The notes under the pieces were generated by a model. It was given only the letters and a program-made list of their open reading frames with translations. It did not search any database and was not told the DNA's origin. A program made the position numbers and the translations under genes. This document shows positions 53,371 through 62,008 of a DNA stretch of 64,000 nucleotides, piece by piece. The stretch comes from Candidatus Sulfopaludibacter sp. SbA3 (GTDB taxonomy: Bacteria > Acidobacteriota > Terriglobia > Bryobacterales > Bryobacteraceae), in assembly GCA_945890485.1 (NCBI GenBank), contig CAMDCN010000008.1, positions 245,473 through 309,472 on the forward strand, in the 5' to 3' direction. Within the stretch, counting starts at the first letter, position 1. The number at the start of each line of letters is the position of its first letter.

Positions 53371-54448
53371 ACGATTGTTCTTAGCTACTACCGGCGTGGC
53401 TTTTGCCCAGGCGCCTTCGACGCCGACTGCGGTGATCGGGGTGGGGAACCGCGGCACCTACCTGCTGGAGAGCGTGCTGGCGCAACCAAATGCGAAGGTA
53501 GTGGCGCTCTGCGACAACAAGCCGGACCGGCTGGACAAGGCGGCGACGAAAGCGGGCGCGCATAGCCCGAAGACGACGACGGATTGGCGGCGGATTATCG
53601 AGAACCGCGATGTGGAGGCCGTCTACATCGCCACGCCGCCGCATCTGCACGCGGAGATGGCCGTGGCGGCGTTGGGGGCGGGGAAGCACGTTTACTGCGA
53701 GAAGCCGATTGGCGTGACGCCGGCGCAGGTGGCGGCAGTGGTGGCCGCGGCGCGGAATGCGAAACGGGTGTTTGTGGCGGGGCAGCAGTTGCGGTCGCAT
53801 GCGCAATTGAGCGAAGCGGTGGCGAAGATTCACGACGGGATCATTGGGGACATTCTGGCGATTAAGGCGCAGCGGCATGCAACGTCGGATCTGCCGTATG
53901 GCAGCACGTCGGGCGACTGGTATTTTGACGTCACGAAGTCGGGCGGGTATTTGATTGAGCAGTCGGTACATAACTTGGATATCTGTAATTGGGTGTTGGG
54001 GCAGCGGCCCGTGCGGGCGAACGGGTTTGGCGCGATCCGGCTGCACAAGAACGAACCGGCGGGACGGACCATTTTTGATTGCGGGACGATGAGTTTTGAG
54101 TATCCGGGCGGGGCGCAGGTCTCGTTCACGCAGAATGTGTTTCATCCCCGGGGGATGCCGCATGGCGGGCAGAACGTGCTGGTATATGGCAGCAAGGGGG
54201 CGGTGGATCTAATGTACGCGTGCATGCTGTATCCGCTGGGCTCTGGGGAACCGGTGGAGATAGCGGCTAAGCGGCAGGAGCCGGCGCATGCGCACACGGT
54301 AGCGTTTTTTAATGCGATTCAGAAGGGCGGGGCGGTGCCGGCTGACATCAAGATCGGGGCTGAGGCGGCGCTGACGGCGATTCTCGGCCATGAGGCGATG
54401 GTGAAGGGGAATACGGTGACTTGGAATAGCCTGGGAGTGAATTTGTAG
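53363..54448 (+). CDS. Gfo/Idh/MocA-family oxidoreductase, exported type
   Basis: 361 residues. Begins MDRRLFLATTGVAFAQ, a twin-arginine-like signal used by many acidobacterial Gfo/Idh proteins. N-terminal NAD(P) binding: AVIGVGNRG and LCDNKPDR; the EKPIG motif (Lys-Pro catalytic pair, ~113), YIATPPHLH and GGYLIEQSVHNLDICNWVLG (His pair, ~192-205, quoted in part). The family reduces or oxidises sugars, inositol and related compounds. It is the last gene of an operon that also contains the isomerase and the mutarotase-like protein. Confidence 0.88.
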   Translation: MDRRLFLATTGVAFAQAPSTPTAVIGVGNRGTYLLESVLAQPNAKVVALCDNKPDRLDKAATKAGAHSPKTTTDWRRIIENRDVEAVYIATPPHLHAEMAVAALGAGKHVYCEKPIGVTPAQVAAVVAAARNAKRVFVAGQQLRSHAQLSEAVAKIHDGIIGDILAIKAQRHATSDLPYGSTSGDWYFDVTKSGGYLIEQSVHNLDICNWVLGQRPVRANGFGAIRLHKNEPAGRTIFDCGTMSFEYPGGAQVSFTQNVFHPRGMPHGGQNVLVYGSKGAVDLMYACMLYPLGSGEPVEIAAKRQEPAHAHTVAFFNAIQKGGAVPADIKIGAEAALTAILGHEAMVKGNTVTWNSLGVNL

Positions 54449-54461
54449 GTTAGCTGTTCGA

Positions 54462-54484
54462 TCGGACTTGGCGTAGCCGTCCGA
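54462..54484 (+). terminator. GC-rich hairpin between convergent genes
   Basis: TCGGAC pairs with GTCCGA at 54462-54467 and 54479-54484, with inner GGC/GCC; no U-run follows. It may help end transcription of the Gfo/Idh operon. The rest of the 113-bp gap is empty. Confidence 0.4.
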
Positions 54485-54561
54485 TTCAAGAGACGAGGGT
54501 CCGGCGGCCCAGGTTGATCCGTGAGCCGCCTTCCGGAAAGGGTGTGGGTGCCTTGCCCTGC

Positions 54562-55335
54562 CTATTGCACTGTGGTCAACATTGTTGCGGCGGCGAATTC
54601 GCCTCGTGCCGAGAACAGGCTGAAGTTTGAGAAGCTGTTACCGCCGATCAAGCGGCCCAGGCTGGAGGATCGGCCCGTGCCAACACGCAGTTGTGCCGTC
54701 CCGTAGCTGAGTTGCCCAATGACGGTGGACATCTTGATGCGGTTGCCGCGATCGTGGTACCACCAGTTCGCCGTGAAGGGGAAGCTAGGGGGCGCCGGGT
54801 CCGCCACGGTCCCGTTCAAGAAGAACGCGGGCTGTTTGCTGGGTTCGGCGGCGACGTAGAGCTCGCCGGTGTTCAGGGGAATGCCGCGCGTAAATTCATA
54901 GAGCAGGCCCTGGTCGCTGGTGGCTGGCAATCCCGCACGACGCAGGCGCTGGGCCAGCCGCTCGCTGTTCGTAACAAAGACGACGGTGTAGTTGTTGACG
55001 ACGCCGGTGCCGTCGGGAGGAATGATGGCGAGGCCCACCTGCGCGATGGATCCAGGGCCCTCCTGTTTCCCATCCACGGTGGCAGACTGGCAGTGGGCGG
55101 CTCGGACGACGAGCCCGGCGGAACCAGGGCCTACTGGTGCAAGAACGAATCCGGTCGGAAGGAAGGGTTGTGCTTGGGCGGAGGGGATCGGGCCAAATCC
55201 GATCGCTTCGGTGCATCCTGCAAAGGTGACGGCAAAGTCCCGTCCGCCGCTATTGTCTTGGTCGGCCAGCAGGAGCAAGGGAAAGGACAGTGTCGAGAAG
55301 ATGGCCGCGGTAAGGCGGCGGGGAAGGATGTTCAT
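54562..55335 (-). CDS. Secreted protein of unknown function
   Basis: 257 residues from the ATG at 55335 (MNILPRRLTAAIFSTLSFPLLLLA); the frame is open to 55371 with a TTG. After the signal, a Gly/Pro/Val-rich, beta-strand-rich region (~30-240) has two cysteines (FAGCTEAIGF, RAAHCQSATV) and Gly-Pro turns. The PGSAGLVVRAAHCQSATV segment might remind of acetoacetate-decarboxylase-like folds, but I cannot assign it. Neighbours give no clue; transcribed alone. Confidence 0.6.
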   Translation of the reverse strand: MNILPRRLTAAIFSTLSFPLLLLADQDNSGGRDFAVTFAGCTEAIGFGPIPSAQAQPFLPTGFVLAPVGPGSAGLVVRAAHCQSATVDGKQEGPGSIAQVGLAIIPPDGTGVVNNYTVVFVTNSERLAQRLRRAGLPATSDQGLLYEFTRGIPLNTGELYVAAEPSKQPAFFLNGTVADPAPPSFPFTANWWYHDRGNRIKMSTVIGQLSYGTAQLRVGTGRSSSLGRLIGGNSFSNFSLFSARGEFAAATMLTTVQ

Positions 55336-55599
55336 ACCTGAGTGAGCGTAGCGTGAGGGCAATTTTTTCAAGCCAGCATGAGATTATTGCTGCCTATCGC
55401 CGGAATTCGCGCCGGAGTATCGATTGGGTGAATGGGCGCAAGGGCCGCTGCCTTTCGCTCTGCTGCTTGTGAGTGGAGATCCAAGCCATTTCCGTTCACC
55501 CTGGTTGCGGAGGGGTGATGAAAGCGAAGAAAAAGAAAACGAACATGTGCTGTGAACGCGCAGTGCGAAGTGATAAGAAACCAAACACAAGGTGGCCGG
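55336..55599. other. Gene-free spacer with AT-rich end
   Basis: About 300 bp without a supported gene. It holds short purine-rich runs (GAAGAAAAAGAAAACG near 55530), no tRNA-like fold and no clear hairpin, and leads into the palindrome-marked promoter of the DUF1592 operon. Confidence 0.4.
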
Positions 55600-55628
55600 T
55601 TGCTCGCCGCGAGCAGATTATGTATCAT
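55600..55628 (+). promoter_or_regulatory. Promoter of the DUF1592 operon
   Basis: TTGCTC (55600-55605), a 17-base spacer and TATCAT (55623-55628, five of six matches to the -10 consensus). Transcription would begin near 55635, eight bases before the ATG at 55643, so the mRNA leader is almost nil. Confidence 0.55.
55601..55615. promoter_or_regulatory. Perfect palindrome over the -35 element
   Basis: TGCTCGC and GCGAGCA are inverted copies around one central base (55608). Its position across the -35 suggests an operator for a repressor, which is not encoded nearby. Confidence 0.45.
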
Positions 55629-55642
55629 ACCGGTGCGTGCTT

Positions 55643-57295
55643 ATGCAATTTGAGAAGATTTCCGTGCAGAAATCAGTTCGATCGTCTCTTGGCGTTATTT
55701 TGGCGATCTGGGGCGGAGCGGTCTCGGTGGCCGCACTGGCGGCCGATCCGCAAGTTGTGAATCTGCGCCGGCTGACCGAGCAGGAGTACCGTAACTCCAT
55801 TGCTGATATCTTCGGGAAGGAGATTGAGGTCCGCGGCACATTCGAACCGACGAAGCGCACGAACGGTTTAGCGGCGGTCTCTACATCTTTCCTTTCGGTG
55901 ACGCCAGTTGGTTTTGAGTCTTTCAGCAAGATGGCGAATGACATCGCCGCTCAAGTGACGGCGGAGAGTTATCGCGCCAAGTTGCCTTGCGCTCCGAAGG
56001 ATGCGAAAGCCCATGACGAGGCTTGCGCGAGTAAAATCGTCAGCCACTATGGCCTTTTGCTTTTCCGCCGGCCGTTGTCTGGTGCGGAACTCGATAACCG
56101 GGTGGGCCTGGCGCGGCGCATCACCGAACAGACGAACGATTTCTATGCAGGCGTGCGTTCCAGCTTGGCGATGCTACTGCAGCTACCGGATTTCATTTTT
56201 CGATCGGAAGTCGCTGTAGTTTCCAGTGATGGCAAGAGCCGGACGCTCGACTCCTATAGCAGAGCGACACTGCTTAGCTTTCTTCTGTGGAACACGACGC
56301 CGGATTTGGAGTTGCTGCGGGCGGCGCAAGGCGGCGAGCTCAACACACCGGCTGGCTTGGCGAAGCAGGTGGACCGGTTGATGAGCGCTCCCCGGCTGGT
56401 GGCTGGGATGCGCGCCTTCTTCGACGACCTGCTGCAGTTGGATACGTTCGATACCGTGTCGAAGGATAGTCTGCTCTATCCGAAATGGGGTTCGGGGATG
56501 GCGGAGTCGGCACGCGAGGAGACGCTACGCACCATCACCGGGCTTACGTTGCAGGAGAATGGCGACATTCGCGACCTAATGACGACGCGGCAGACGTATC
56601 TGGACAGAAGGCTCGCGGTGCTCTATCGGGTGCCATTTCCATTCACCGGCGACTGGGTGAAGTATGAATTTCCGGCCGATTCGGGGCGGAGCGGTATTTT
56701 GACGCAGATCAGCATGCTGTCGATGTTTTCTCACCCGGGGCGAACGTCGCCGACGAAGCGGGGCGTGGCGCTGGCGGACATCTTTCTTTGCCTGCCCACT
56801 CCGGACCCTCCGAACGATGTGGATTTCGCGGAGGTCAACGATACCAACAGCCGGCTAAAGACCTTGCGCCAGCGGTTGATGGCGCACGCGAATAATAAAG
56901 TTTGCGCCGCATGTCACGATCGCAGCGATCCGCTTGGGCTTTCGCTCGAAGCATTTGACACGATCGGCAGCTATCGCACGACCGATAACGGCGAGCCGAT
57001 TGATGCCTCGGCGACGATCCAGGGCCGCAGTTTCGTGGGCGCGCAAGGGCTGGGCCAGTATCTGCATGATAGTCCGCGATATCCGGCCTGTGTGTCGCGA
57101 AGGCTCCACTCTTATGGCCGCAGCGGACGGAGGTGGACGACGGAAGATCTTGCGGACACCTACAAGGCCTTTGCGAGTTCCGGATTTCGCCTGCGTGCGT
57201 TGCTCAGAAACATGGCCTTGAGCGAATCGTTTTATGCTGCTGCTCCGTCAGCGGAAACCTCCACTGAGACTGCAAAGAAAGTTGCACTGAAGTAA
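55643..57295 (+). CDS. DUF1592-family exported protein with CxxCH motif
   Basis: 550 residues from the ATG at 55643; a frame from 55592 exists but the promoter lies inside it. A signal-anchor (MQFEKISVQKSVRSSLGV then a hydrophobic stretch) precedes an ordered series of domains: DUF1587-like (RRLTEQEYRNSIADIFG, ~42-58), DUF1595-like (YGLLLFRRPLSGAEL, ~130), DUF1592 (MLLQLPDFIFRSE near 185 through LTLQENGDIRDLM near 300), DUF1588 (ISMLSMFSHPGRTSPTKRG, then CAACHDRSDPLGLSLEAFD at ~415), and DUF1585 at the end. CAACH fits a c-type haem site, but no haem ligand partner is visible. These proteins are always exported and have no assigned activity. Confidence 0.85.
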   Translation: MQFEKISVQKSVRSSLGVILAIWGGAVSVAALAADPQVVNLRRLTEQEYRNSIADIFGKEIEVRGTFEPTKRTNGLAAVSTSFLSVTPVGFESFSKMANDIAAQVTAESYRAKLPCAPKDAKAHDEACASKIVSHYGLLLFRRPLSGAELDNRVGLARRITEQTNDFYAGVRSSLAMLLQLPDFIFRSEVAVVSSDGKSRTLDSYSRATLLSFLLWNTTPDLELLRAAQGGELNTPAGLAKQVDRLMSAPRLVAGMRAFFDDLLQLDTFDTVSKDSLLYPKWGSGMAESAREETLRTITGLTLQENGDIRDLMTTRQTYLDRRLAVLYRVPFPFTGDWVKYEFPADSGRSGILTQISMLSMFSHPGRTSPTKRGVALADIFLCLPTPDPPNDVDFAEVNDTNSRLKTLRQRLMAHANNKVCAACHDRSDPLGLSLEAFDTIGSYRTTDNGEPIDASATIQGRSFVGAQGLGQYLHDSPRYPACVSRRLHSYGRSGRRWTTEDLADTYKAFASSGFRLRALLRNMALSESFYAAAPSAETSTETAKKVALK

Positions 57296-57308
57296 TAAGG
57301 ACCACCCG

Positions 57309-58643
57309 ATGAAACTTGATCGCCGAACTCTACTCCGCGGCACCTGCCATGGTGCGATGGCAGTCATGGGATTGCCGTTCCTCGACTGTTTTCTGAATTC
57401 AAAGGGGCAGGCGCAGACGGGCGGCCGGCCGTTGCCTACCCGGTTCGGCACCTTTTTCTGGGGCTGTGGGCTTACCCACTCGCTGTGGATCCCGAAGAAG
57501 GGAGGGACCGATTGGGAGATGACGGTGCAACTGAAGCCGCTCGAACCCTTTCGCAAGAAATTGAACGCGTTCAGCGGGTTGCGGGTGCCGCTCGACTCCA
57601 AGCCGAACGGCCAGCATTGGTCCGGCTTGGCGGCGGCTTCCACGGGGATCGCGCCGGCCAGATCATGGGAGTTTGAGTCTAAAACAATTGACCAACAGGT
57701 GGCGGAGGTAATCGGCAAGGGAGTTCGTTTCCGGTCGGTGGCGGCTTCGGCTAGCGGCGACCCGAGGCAGAGCTATTCGAGCTTGGGCGGTTCGAACGCG
57801 CTTCCCGCTGAAGCTACGCCGTTGTCGCTCTACATGCGTCTGTTCGGGTCCGGGTTTCAGGATCCGACAAAAGGCGACTGGAAACCGGATCCACGAATAC
57901 TGCTGCAGAAGAGTGTCCTGTCGGCGGTGTCGGAAGATCGTCACCGGGTGATGCAGAACCTGGGTGCAAGCGATCGGGCGCGGATGGACCAGTACTTCAC
58001 TTCGGTGCGCCAGACCGAGATGCAGATGGAGGCGGAACTGAAGCGCCCAACCATTGAGGCGAAGGTTGCGATTCCCGACGCTCCTTCGAAAGACATTGTG
58101 GCCAATAACGCTTGGCCGAACTTACAGGTAGTGACTCCGTTGATGGCGCGATTGGGGGCGATCGCGCTGGCCACCGACCAAACCCGCGTGTTTAATCTGA
58201 GTGTGTCGTCTCCGCAGAACCAGATGTTTACCCCTGGTGACCCGCTGGGCTTTCACCAATCGACGCACGAAGAGGGAGTGGATCCGAAATTGGGATACCA
58301 GCCTCGCGTCGCGCAGTACAACCTCGAATCGATGCAGCTCTACGCCGCGTTGTTGAAAGAGCTGGACGCGATTCAGGAAGGTGACGGTACGTTGCTGGAT
58401 CATAGCGTGGTGATGGCATTTACCGACCAGAGTTATGCCCGAATTCACTCGGTGGATGGATTGCCGATCCTCACTGCCGGCGGGGCCAGCGGCCGACTGA
58501 AGACGGGTTACCACATGATTGGCGATAACAGCCCGGTGTCGCGCGTCGGCTTGACCTTGCAGAAGGCGTTGGGCGTATCGGTGGACACGTGGGGCAAGGA
58601 CTCGTTGCAGGTGAGGACGCCGTACACGGAACTGCTGGCGTAG
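57309..58643 (+). CDS. DUF1552-family Tat-exported protein
   Basis: 444 residues, ATG 57309, 13 nt after the DUF1592 gene. MKLDRRTLLRGTCHGAMAVMG is a twin-arginine signal (partly quoted). The body shows the DUF1552/DUF1501 pattern: TRFGTFFWGCGLTHSLWIPK near residue 45, AFSGLRVPLDSKPNGQHWSG, TPGDPLGFHQSTHEEG (~315), LLDHSVVMAFTDQSYA (~365), and GGASGRLKTGYH near the C-terminus. DUF1552 belongs to the alkaline-phosphatase fold group but substrates are unknown. DUF1592 and DUF1552 genes are usually adjacent, as here. Confidence 0.85.
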   Translation: MKLDRRTLLRGTCHGAMAVMGLPFLDCFLNSKGQAQTGGRPLPTRFGTFFWGCGLTHSLWIPKKGGTDWEMTVQLKPLEPFRKKLNAFSGLRVPLDSKPNGQHWSGLAAASTGIAPARSWEFESKTIDQQVAEVIGKGVRFRSVAASASGDPRQSYSSLGGSNALPAEATPLSLYMRLFGSGFQDPTKGDWKPDPRILLQKSVLSAVSEDRHRVMQNLGASDRARMDQYFTSVRQTEMQMEAELKRPTIEAKVAIPDAPSKDIVANNAWPNLQVVTPLMARLGAIALATDQTRVFNLSVSSPQNQMFTPGDPLGFHQSTHEEGVDPKLGYQPRVAQYNLESMQLYAALLKELDAIQEGDGTLLDHSVVMAFTDQSYARIHSVDGLPILTAGGASGRLKTGYHMIGDNSPVSRVGLTLQKALGVSVDTWGKDSLQVRTPYTELLA

Positions 58644-58655
58644 GTCGATTTCCAT

Positions 58656-59210
58656 ATGAAACTTTGCATTGTCTTCGGTATCCTCGGATGTTTCGCTCTG
58701 GCGACGGCGCAGGAGCATCCGCCCATGGTGCCGCCCGCGGGTCCTGGGGTGTTCACGGCAAAGCCGTTGGGACGCGACAGTTTCAAGCTGATCGTGGCGG
58801 GGCATGCGTTCACGAGCCGGGGCGAGATAGAGAAGTATCTGGCTTATCGCTGTGCGCGGCTGACGGTGGAGAAGGGCGGGCAGTGGTTTACGTTGAAGGA
58901 AGACCGGGGAACGGGCGAGATGGCGGTACCGGTGCCGGTGCGTGATCCGGAGGGAGCGCGCTATAGCTTCCGGATGAACTACTTCCGCCCCGTGTGGCGG
59001 TACAAAGTGAATGGATCGGAGGAGTGGAGGCGATGGAGCCCTTTCGCGGGTGCGCCGTTTCCCTTGGCCGATTCGAAGAGCGTCAGCGACTTTGAGGTAA
59101 GCGCCGAGATTGTGGTCCGGAAAGGGCCGATGGATGACGCTGATCCGTTGGCGTTTGAGGCTTGGGCGTTGTCCGACTTATTGGTGAATCAGGTTTCGCC
59201 GCCGAAGTGA
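58656..59210 (+). CDS. Secreted protein, third gene of the DUF1592 cluster
   Basis: 184 residues from ATG 58656, 12 nt after DUF1552. Signal peptide about 1-18 (cleaved near ATAQE). The middle has SFKLIVAGHAFTSRGEIEKYLAYRCARLTVEKGG (residues ~43-75, quoted in parts in order), then QWFTLKEDR and RYSFRMNYFRPVWRY, ending in ADPLAFEAWALSDLLVNQV. The GHAFTSRGEIEKYL...RCARLTVEKGG layout resembles the CC0125/CC1285-like lipoproteins, but there is no good lipobox. I do not know a function. Codon style is G-rich like its neighbours. Confidence 0.6.
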   Translation: MKLCIVFGILGCFALATAQEHPPMVPPAGPGVFTAKPLGRDSFKLIVAGHAFTSRGEIEKYLAYRCARLTVEKGGQWFTLKEDRGTGEMAVPVPVRDPEGARYSFRMNYFRPVWRYKVNGSEEWRRWSPFAGAPFPLADSKSVSDFEVSAEIVVRKGPMDDADPLAFEAWALSDLLVNQVSPPK

Positions 59211-59225
59211 GGCAGGGAGTTTGTT

Positions 59226-60623
59226 ATGTCGAAGAGCACGCTTAAATTTTGCTGTATTGCGCTACTGACTGTGGCGGGGGCCCAAGCGGCTCCGTGGGTG
59301 AAGGGCTATGTGGTCGCCTTTTACGAACCTGCCTACCGTTTTGGCGGCCGGGCGGACTATTCGCGAGGCACGGAGATTGAGCCCGGAGTGGATTGTCCGC
59401 GTGGGAGTACGGTGCATTTCGCGGTGCCGAAGCAGGTGGCGCAATCCCTTTCTTTGGTGCGTTGGCGCTCCCCGAAAGAGGTGGAGGAGATTGCCAATCC
59501 CCCGGCGACGGGCCTAAGCCGGGACCCGGCGGGCGTATATTTCCACACTTGGCGGGCTGCGTCCGCGTTTCGCGGCTATAACCGGGAGATTGAGACTTAC
59601 ATCAACCCTTTCGCGGCCGAGGATCCTGGCCAACCGCAGGTGACCAGCCGGATCGGCGAAGGCTTCAACCTGGACGGCAAGGTGAAACCGGGGGACTTCG
59701 TCAGCCCGGATGGGGAGAAGGGCATCGACAATCAACTCTACCGGGCTTGGGGATGTGACGCGCCGTGGCGTGGGGCCAACGGCAACGGCACGCTGGTGTT
59801 GCGTTCGAACGACAAGATGGTGGAGGGACTGTACACGATCGTGCTTCGCATTTCGGGCAACAAGGACCCGATGAATGACGATGACGTGACGGTGGAAATC
59901 GGTTACTCTCCTGACCAGATTGTGAAGGACGCGCGAGGGAATGTCGGGGTTGACTACTCCTATCGCCTTCTACACTCTCAGCAGTATTCGAAGCTCAAGG
60001 CGCGAGTCAAAGACGGGGTGGTGGAGACCGAGCAGGCTGATATCCATATGCCGCAGATTGCTTGGTTTGAGAACCAGACGCGGGATGCTTTTTTCCGCCA
60101 AGGTAAGATCCGGGTGGCGCCGAATGCCGACGGAACGGCCGCGGGCCTAGTGGGCGGTTACCGGGACTTCCGGGATTTGTACACGCAGAACGCTTTCGCG
60201 CAGTCGGGCGGGGTGCAGGGGGTGCGCGAGCATGAGGATCATGTGGCGCTCTATTACGCGCTGCGGCGCAACGCCGACGGGATGTTTAATCCCAAGACGG
60301 GCCGCTACGATGGCATCTCGAGCGCCTATCGCATGAAGCTGGTTCCGGTCTTTGTGGTGGAGCCCGAAAGGCCGATGGATATTCCTTCGCGAGTAAGCGA
60401 GGCGCGGCGCAGGCAAGCGTTTGACCTTACTGCTGGGGCAACGATCAAGGCGGTAGACACTCTCGTGGTGCAAGCGGTACCGTCGGGCAGCGGCGAACTG
60501 ACCGCTACGGATGGTATTGAAATCGGTGTGGGCGGTGTTCCGATTCGCGGGCGGGGCGGACGGGGATCGCGCGGGAATCCGGTAGCGGATGAGAAAGCGA
60601 AAGGTCCATCAGGCAGGCCGTGA
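59226..60623 (+). CDS. Large secreted protein, fourth gene of the DUF1592 cluster
   Basis: 465 residues from ATG 59226, 15 nt after the previous gene. Signal peptide about 1-21. Beta-rich and Asp/Gly/Arg-rich: VDCPRGSTVHF, WGCDAPWRGANGNGTLVLRS (~170-190), GLYTIVLRISGNKDPMNDDDVTVEIGY (quoted in part), and LYYALRRNADGMFNPKTGRY near 340-360. Two Cys pairs are possible disulfides. It has no transmembrane segment and no recognised domain. Its tail is Arg/Gly-rich. The gene's consistent place after DUF1552 makes it part of the same functional unit; identity unknown. Confidence 0.6.
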   Translation: MSKSTLKFCCIALLTVAGAQAAPWVKGYVVAFYEPAYRFGGRADYSRGTEIEPGVDCPRGSTVHFAVPKQVAQSLSLVRWRSPKEVEEIANPPATGLSRDPAGVYFHTWRAASAFRGYNREIETYINPFAAEDPGQPQVTSRIGEGFNLDGKVKPGDFVSPDGEKGIDNQLYRAWGCDAPWRGANGNGTLVLRSNDKMVEGLYTIVLRISGNKDPMNDDDVTVEIGYSPDQIVKDARGNVGVDYSYRLLHSQQYSKLKARVKDGVVETEQADIHMPQIAWFENQTRDAFFRQGKIRVAPNADGTAAGLVGGYRDFRDLYTQNAFAQSGGVQGVREHEDHVALYYALRRNADGMFNPKTGRYDGISSAYRMKLVPVFVVEPERPMDIPSRVSEARRRQAFDLTAGATIKAVDTLVVQAVPSGSGELTATDGIEIGVGGVPIRGRGGRGSRGNPVADEKAKGPSGRP

Positions 60624-60654
60624 TGGCGGTTAACTTTCGAGTTATCCTTCATCC

Positions 60655-61965
60655 ATGACCATTTCGAGAAGAAGCTTCCTGGGCGCGCTTGGCGCCGGGT
60701 TCTGTGTAAGTGCGCAGAGCGTGCCTGGGGATGCTGATGTGGTGATCGTGGGGGCTGGTTCGTCGGGCCTGAACGCGGCGCACCGGCTGCGGCAGTTGGG
60801 AAAGACCGTGGCCGTGATTGAGGCACGGGGGCGAATTGGCGGGCGTGCCTTTACGGATACCGAGACGTTCGGGTTTCCATTCGACCGTGGCTGCGCGTGG
60901 CTGCACAAGGCCGACGACAACCCCTACACGCCGCTGGCCAAGGAGTGGGGCTATACGCTGCAGGAGCACGACACGACGCTGGAAGGGCTTTACTTCCGCG
61001 ATCGCGAGGCGTCGGCGGAGATTCGTAAGCTTTCGTCGCGGATTGAAGAGGGATTGGACGGCAAGATTGCCAAGCTGGGGCGGAAGAAGGACGTAGCGGC
61101 CTCTACCGCGATGAAGAAGCGGTCTGAGATTGATGAGGCGGTAGCGACGTTTCATGGGCCGATGTCGTCGGCGGTGGACTTGGACGAGTTATCGGCGAAA
61201 GACTATCTGACCATTGGAACGGACGTACCTCCGAATCTGTTGATCAAAGAGGGTTATGGGTCGTTAGTGGCGCGGTTCGGGAAGGACATTCCGGTGAGTT
61301 TGAGCACGCCGGCGCGGCGGATTCGTTATGGCGGACAGGGCGTGCAGGTGGATACCGACAAAGGGACCATCAACGCGAAGGCTTGCATTATTACCAGCTC
61401 GACGGGGGTGTTGGCGGCGGAGAAGATCCGGTTCGATCCTGTGTTGCCGGCGTGGAAGGAAGACGCGATCGTGGGCCTGCCGATGGGCCTGCTGGCGAAG
61501 ATTCCGCTGCAGTATTCGAAGCCGGAGTTCCGGTATAAGGCGTTTGAGGATGTGCTGCGGGAGAACGTCGGAAAGCGGGATATCTATTTTCTCTGCTGGC
61601 CGTTTCAGTTGAATCTGTTGGTTGGTTTTGTGGGCGGCGATTTTGCTTGGGAGTTGTCGGCGGCGGGTGAGGAAGAGGCGGTGGAGTTCGGGAAGAACGC
61701 GGTGCGTTCGATGTTCGGATCCGATGCGGACAAGTATTTTGTGAAGGGCTCGTTCACGAAGTGGGCGAGCGATCCTTGGGCGCTGGGGGCTTATGCGGCG
61801 GCGATGCCGGGGAGCGCGGGGGCGAGAGAAGGGCTGCGGCGGCCGCTGGCGGATCGGGTGTTCTTTGCGGGGGAGGCCTGCGCGCCGCGGTGGACGCAGA
61901 CTTGCGGCGGGGCGGCGTTGAGCGGGATTGAGACTGCGGAGATGGTGGCGAAGATCGTGAAGTGA
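60655..61965 (+). CDS. Tat-exported FAD-dependent amine oxidase
   Basis: 436 residues from ATG 60655, 31 nt after the previous gene, so it may be the fifth gene of the cluster. MTISRRSFLGALGAGF is a twin-arginine signal. FAD-binding: VVIVGAGSSGLNAAHRL near 30-50, VIEARGRIGGRAFTD, and the C-terminal FFAGEACAPRWTQTCGGAALSGI (quoted in part) with the conserved Gly-Glu-Ala. This is the monoamine oxidase/flavin amine oxidase pattern; the folded protein would be exported with FAD already in place. Substrate unknown. Confidence 0.85.
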   Translation: MTISRRSFLGALGAGFCVSAQSVPGDADVVIVGAGSSGLNAAHRLRQLGKTVAVIEARGRIGGRAFTDTETFGFPFDRGCAWLHKADDNPYTPLAKEWGYTLQEHDTTLEGLYFRDREASAEIRKLSSRIEEGLDGKIAKLGRKKDVAASTAMKKRSEIDEAVATFHGPMSSAVDLDELSAKDYLTIGTDVPPNLLIKEGYGSLVARFGKDIPVSLSTPARRIRYGGQGVQVDTDKGTINAKACIITSSTGVLAAEKIRFDPVLPAWKEDAIVGLPMGLLAKIPLQYSKPEFRYKAFEDVLRENVGKRDIYFLCWPFQLNLLVGFVGGDFAWELSAAGEEEAVEFGKNAVRSMFGSDADKYFVKGSFTKWASDPWALGAYAAAMPGSAGAREGLRRPLADRVFFAGEACAPRWTQTCGGAALSGIETAEMVAKIVK

Positions 61966-61966
61966 G

Positions 61967-61990
61967 GGCAGCCGGGCGGGGCCGGCTGCC
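61967..61990 (+). terminator. Strong GC-rich hairpin between convergent genes
   Basis: GGCAGCCGG (61967-61975) pairs perfectly with CCGGCTGCC (61982-61990) around a 6-base loop, immediately after the amine oxidase stop. No U-run, so termination may need Rho. Confidence 0.5.
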
Positions 61991-62008
61991 GTGGGTGAAT
62001 CGTGCGTG

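Noticed and set aside
54462..54484. The hairpin as a strong intrinsic terminator
   Set aside because: It lacks a U-run; retained only as a weak terminator-like hairpin.
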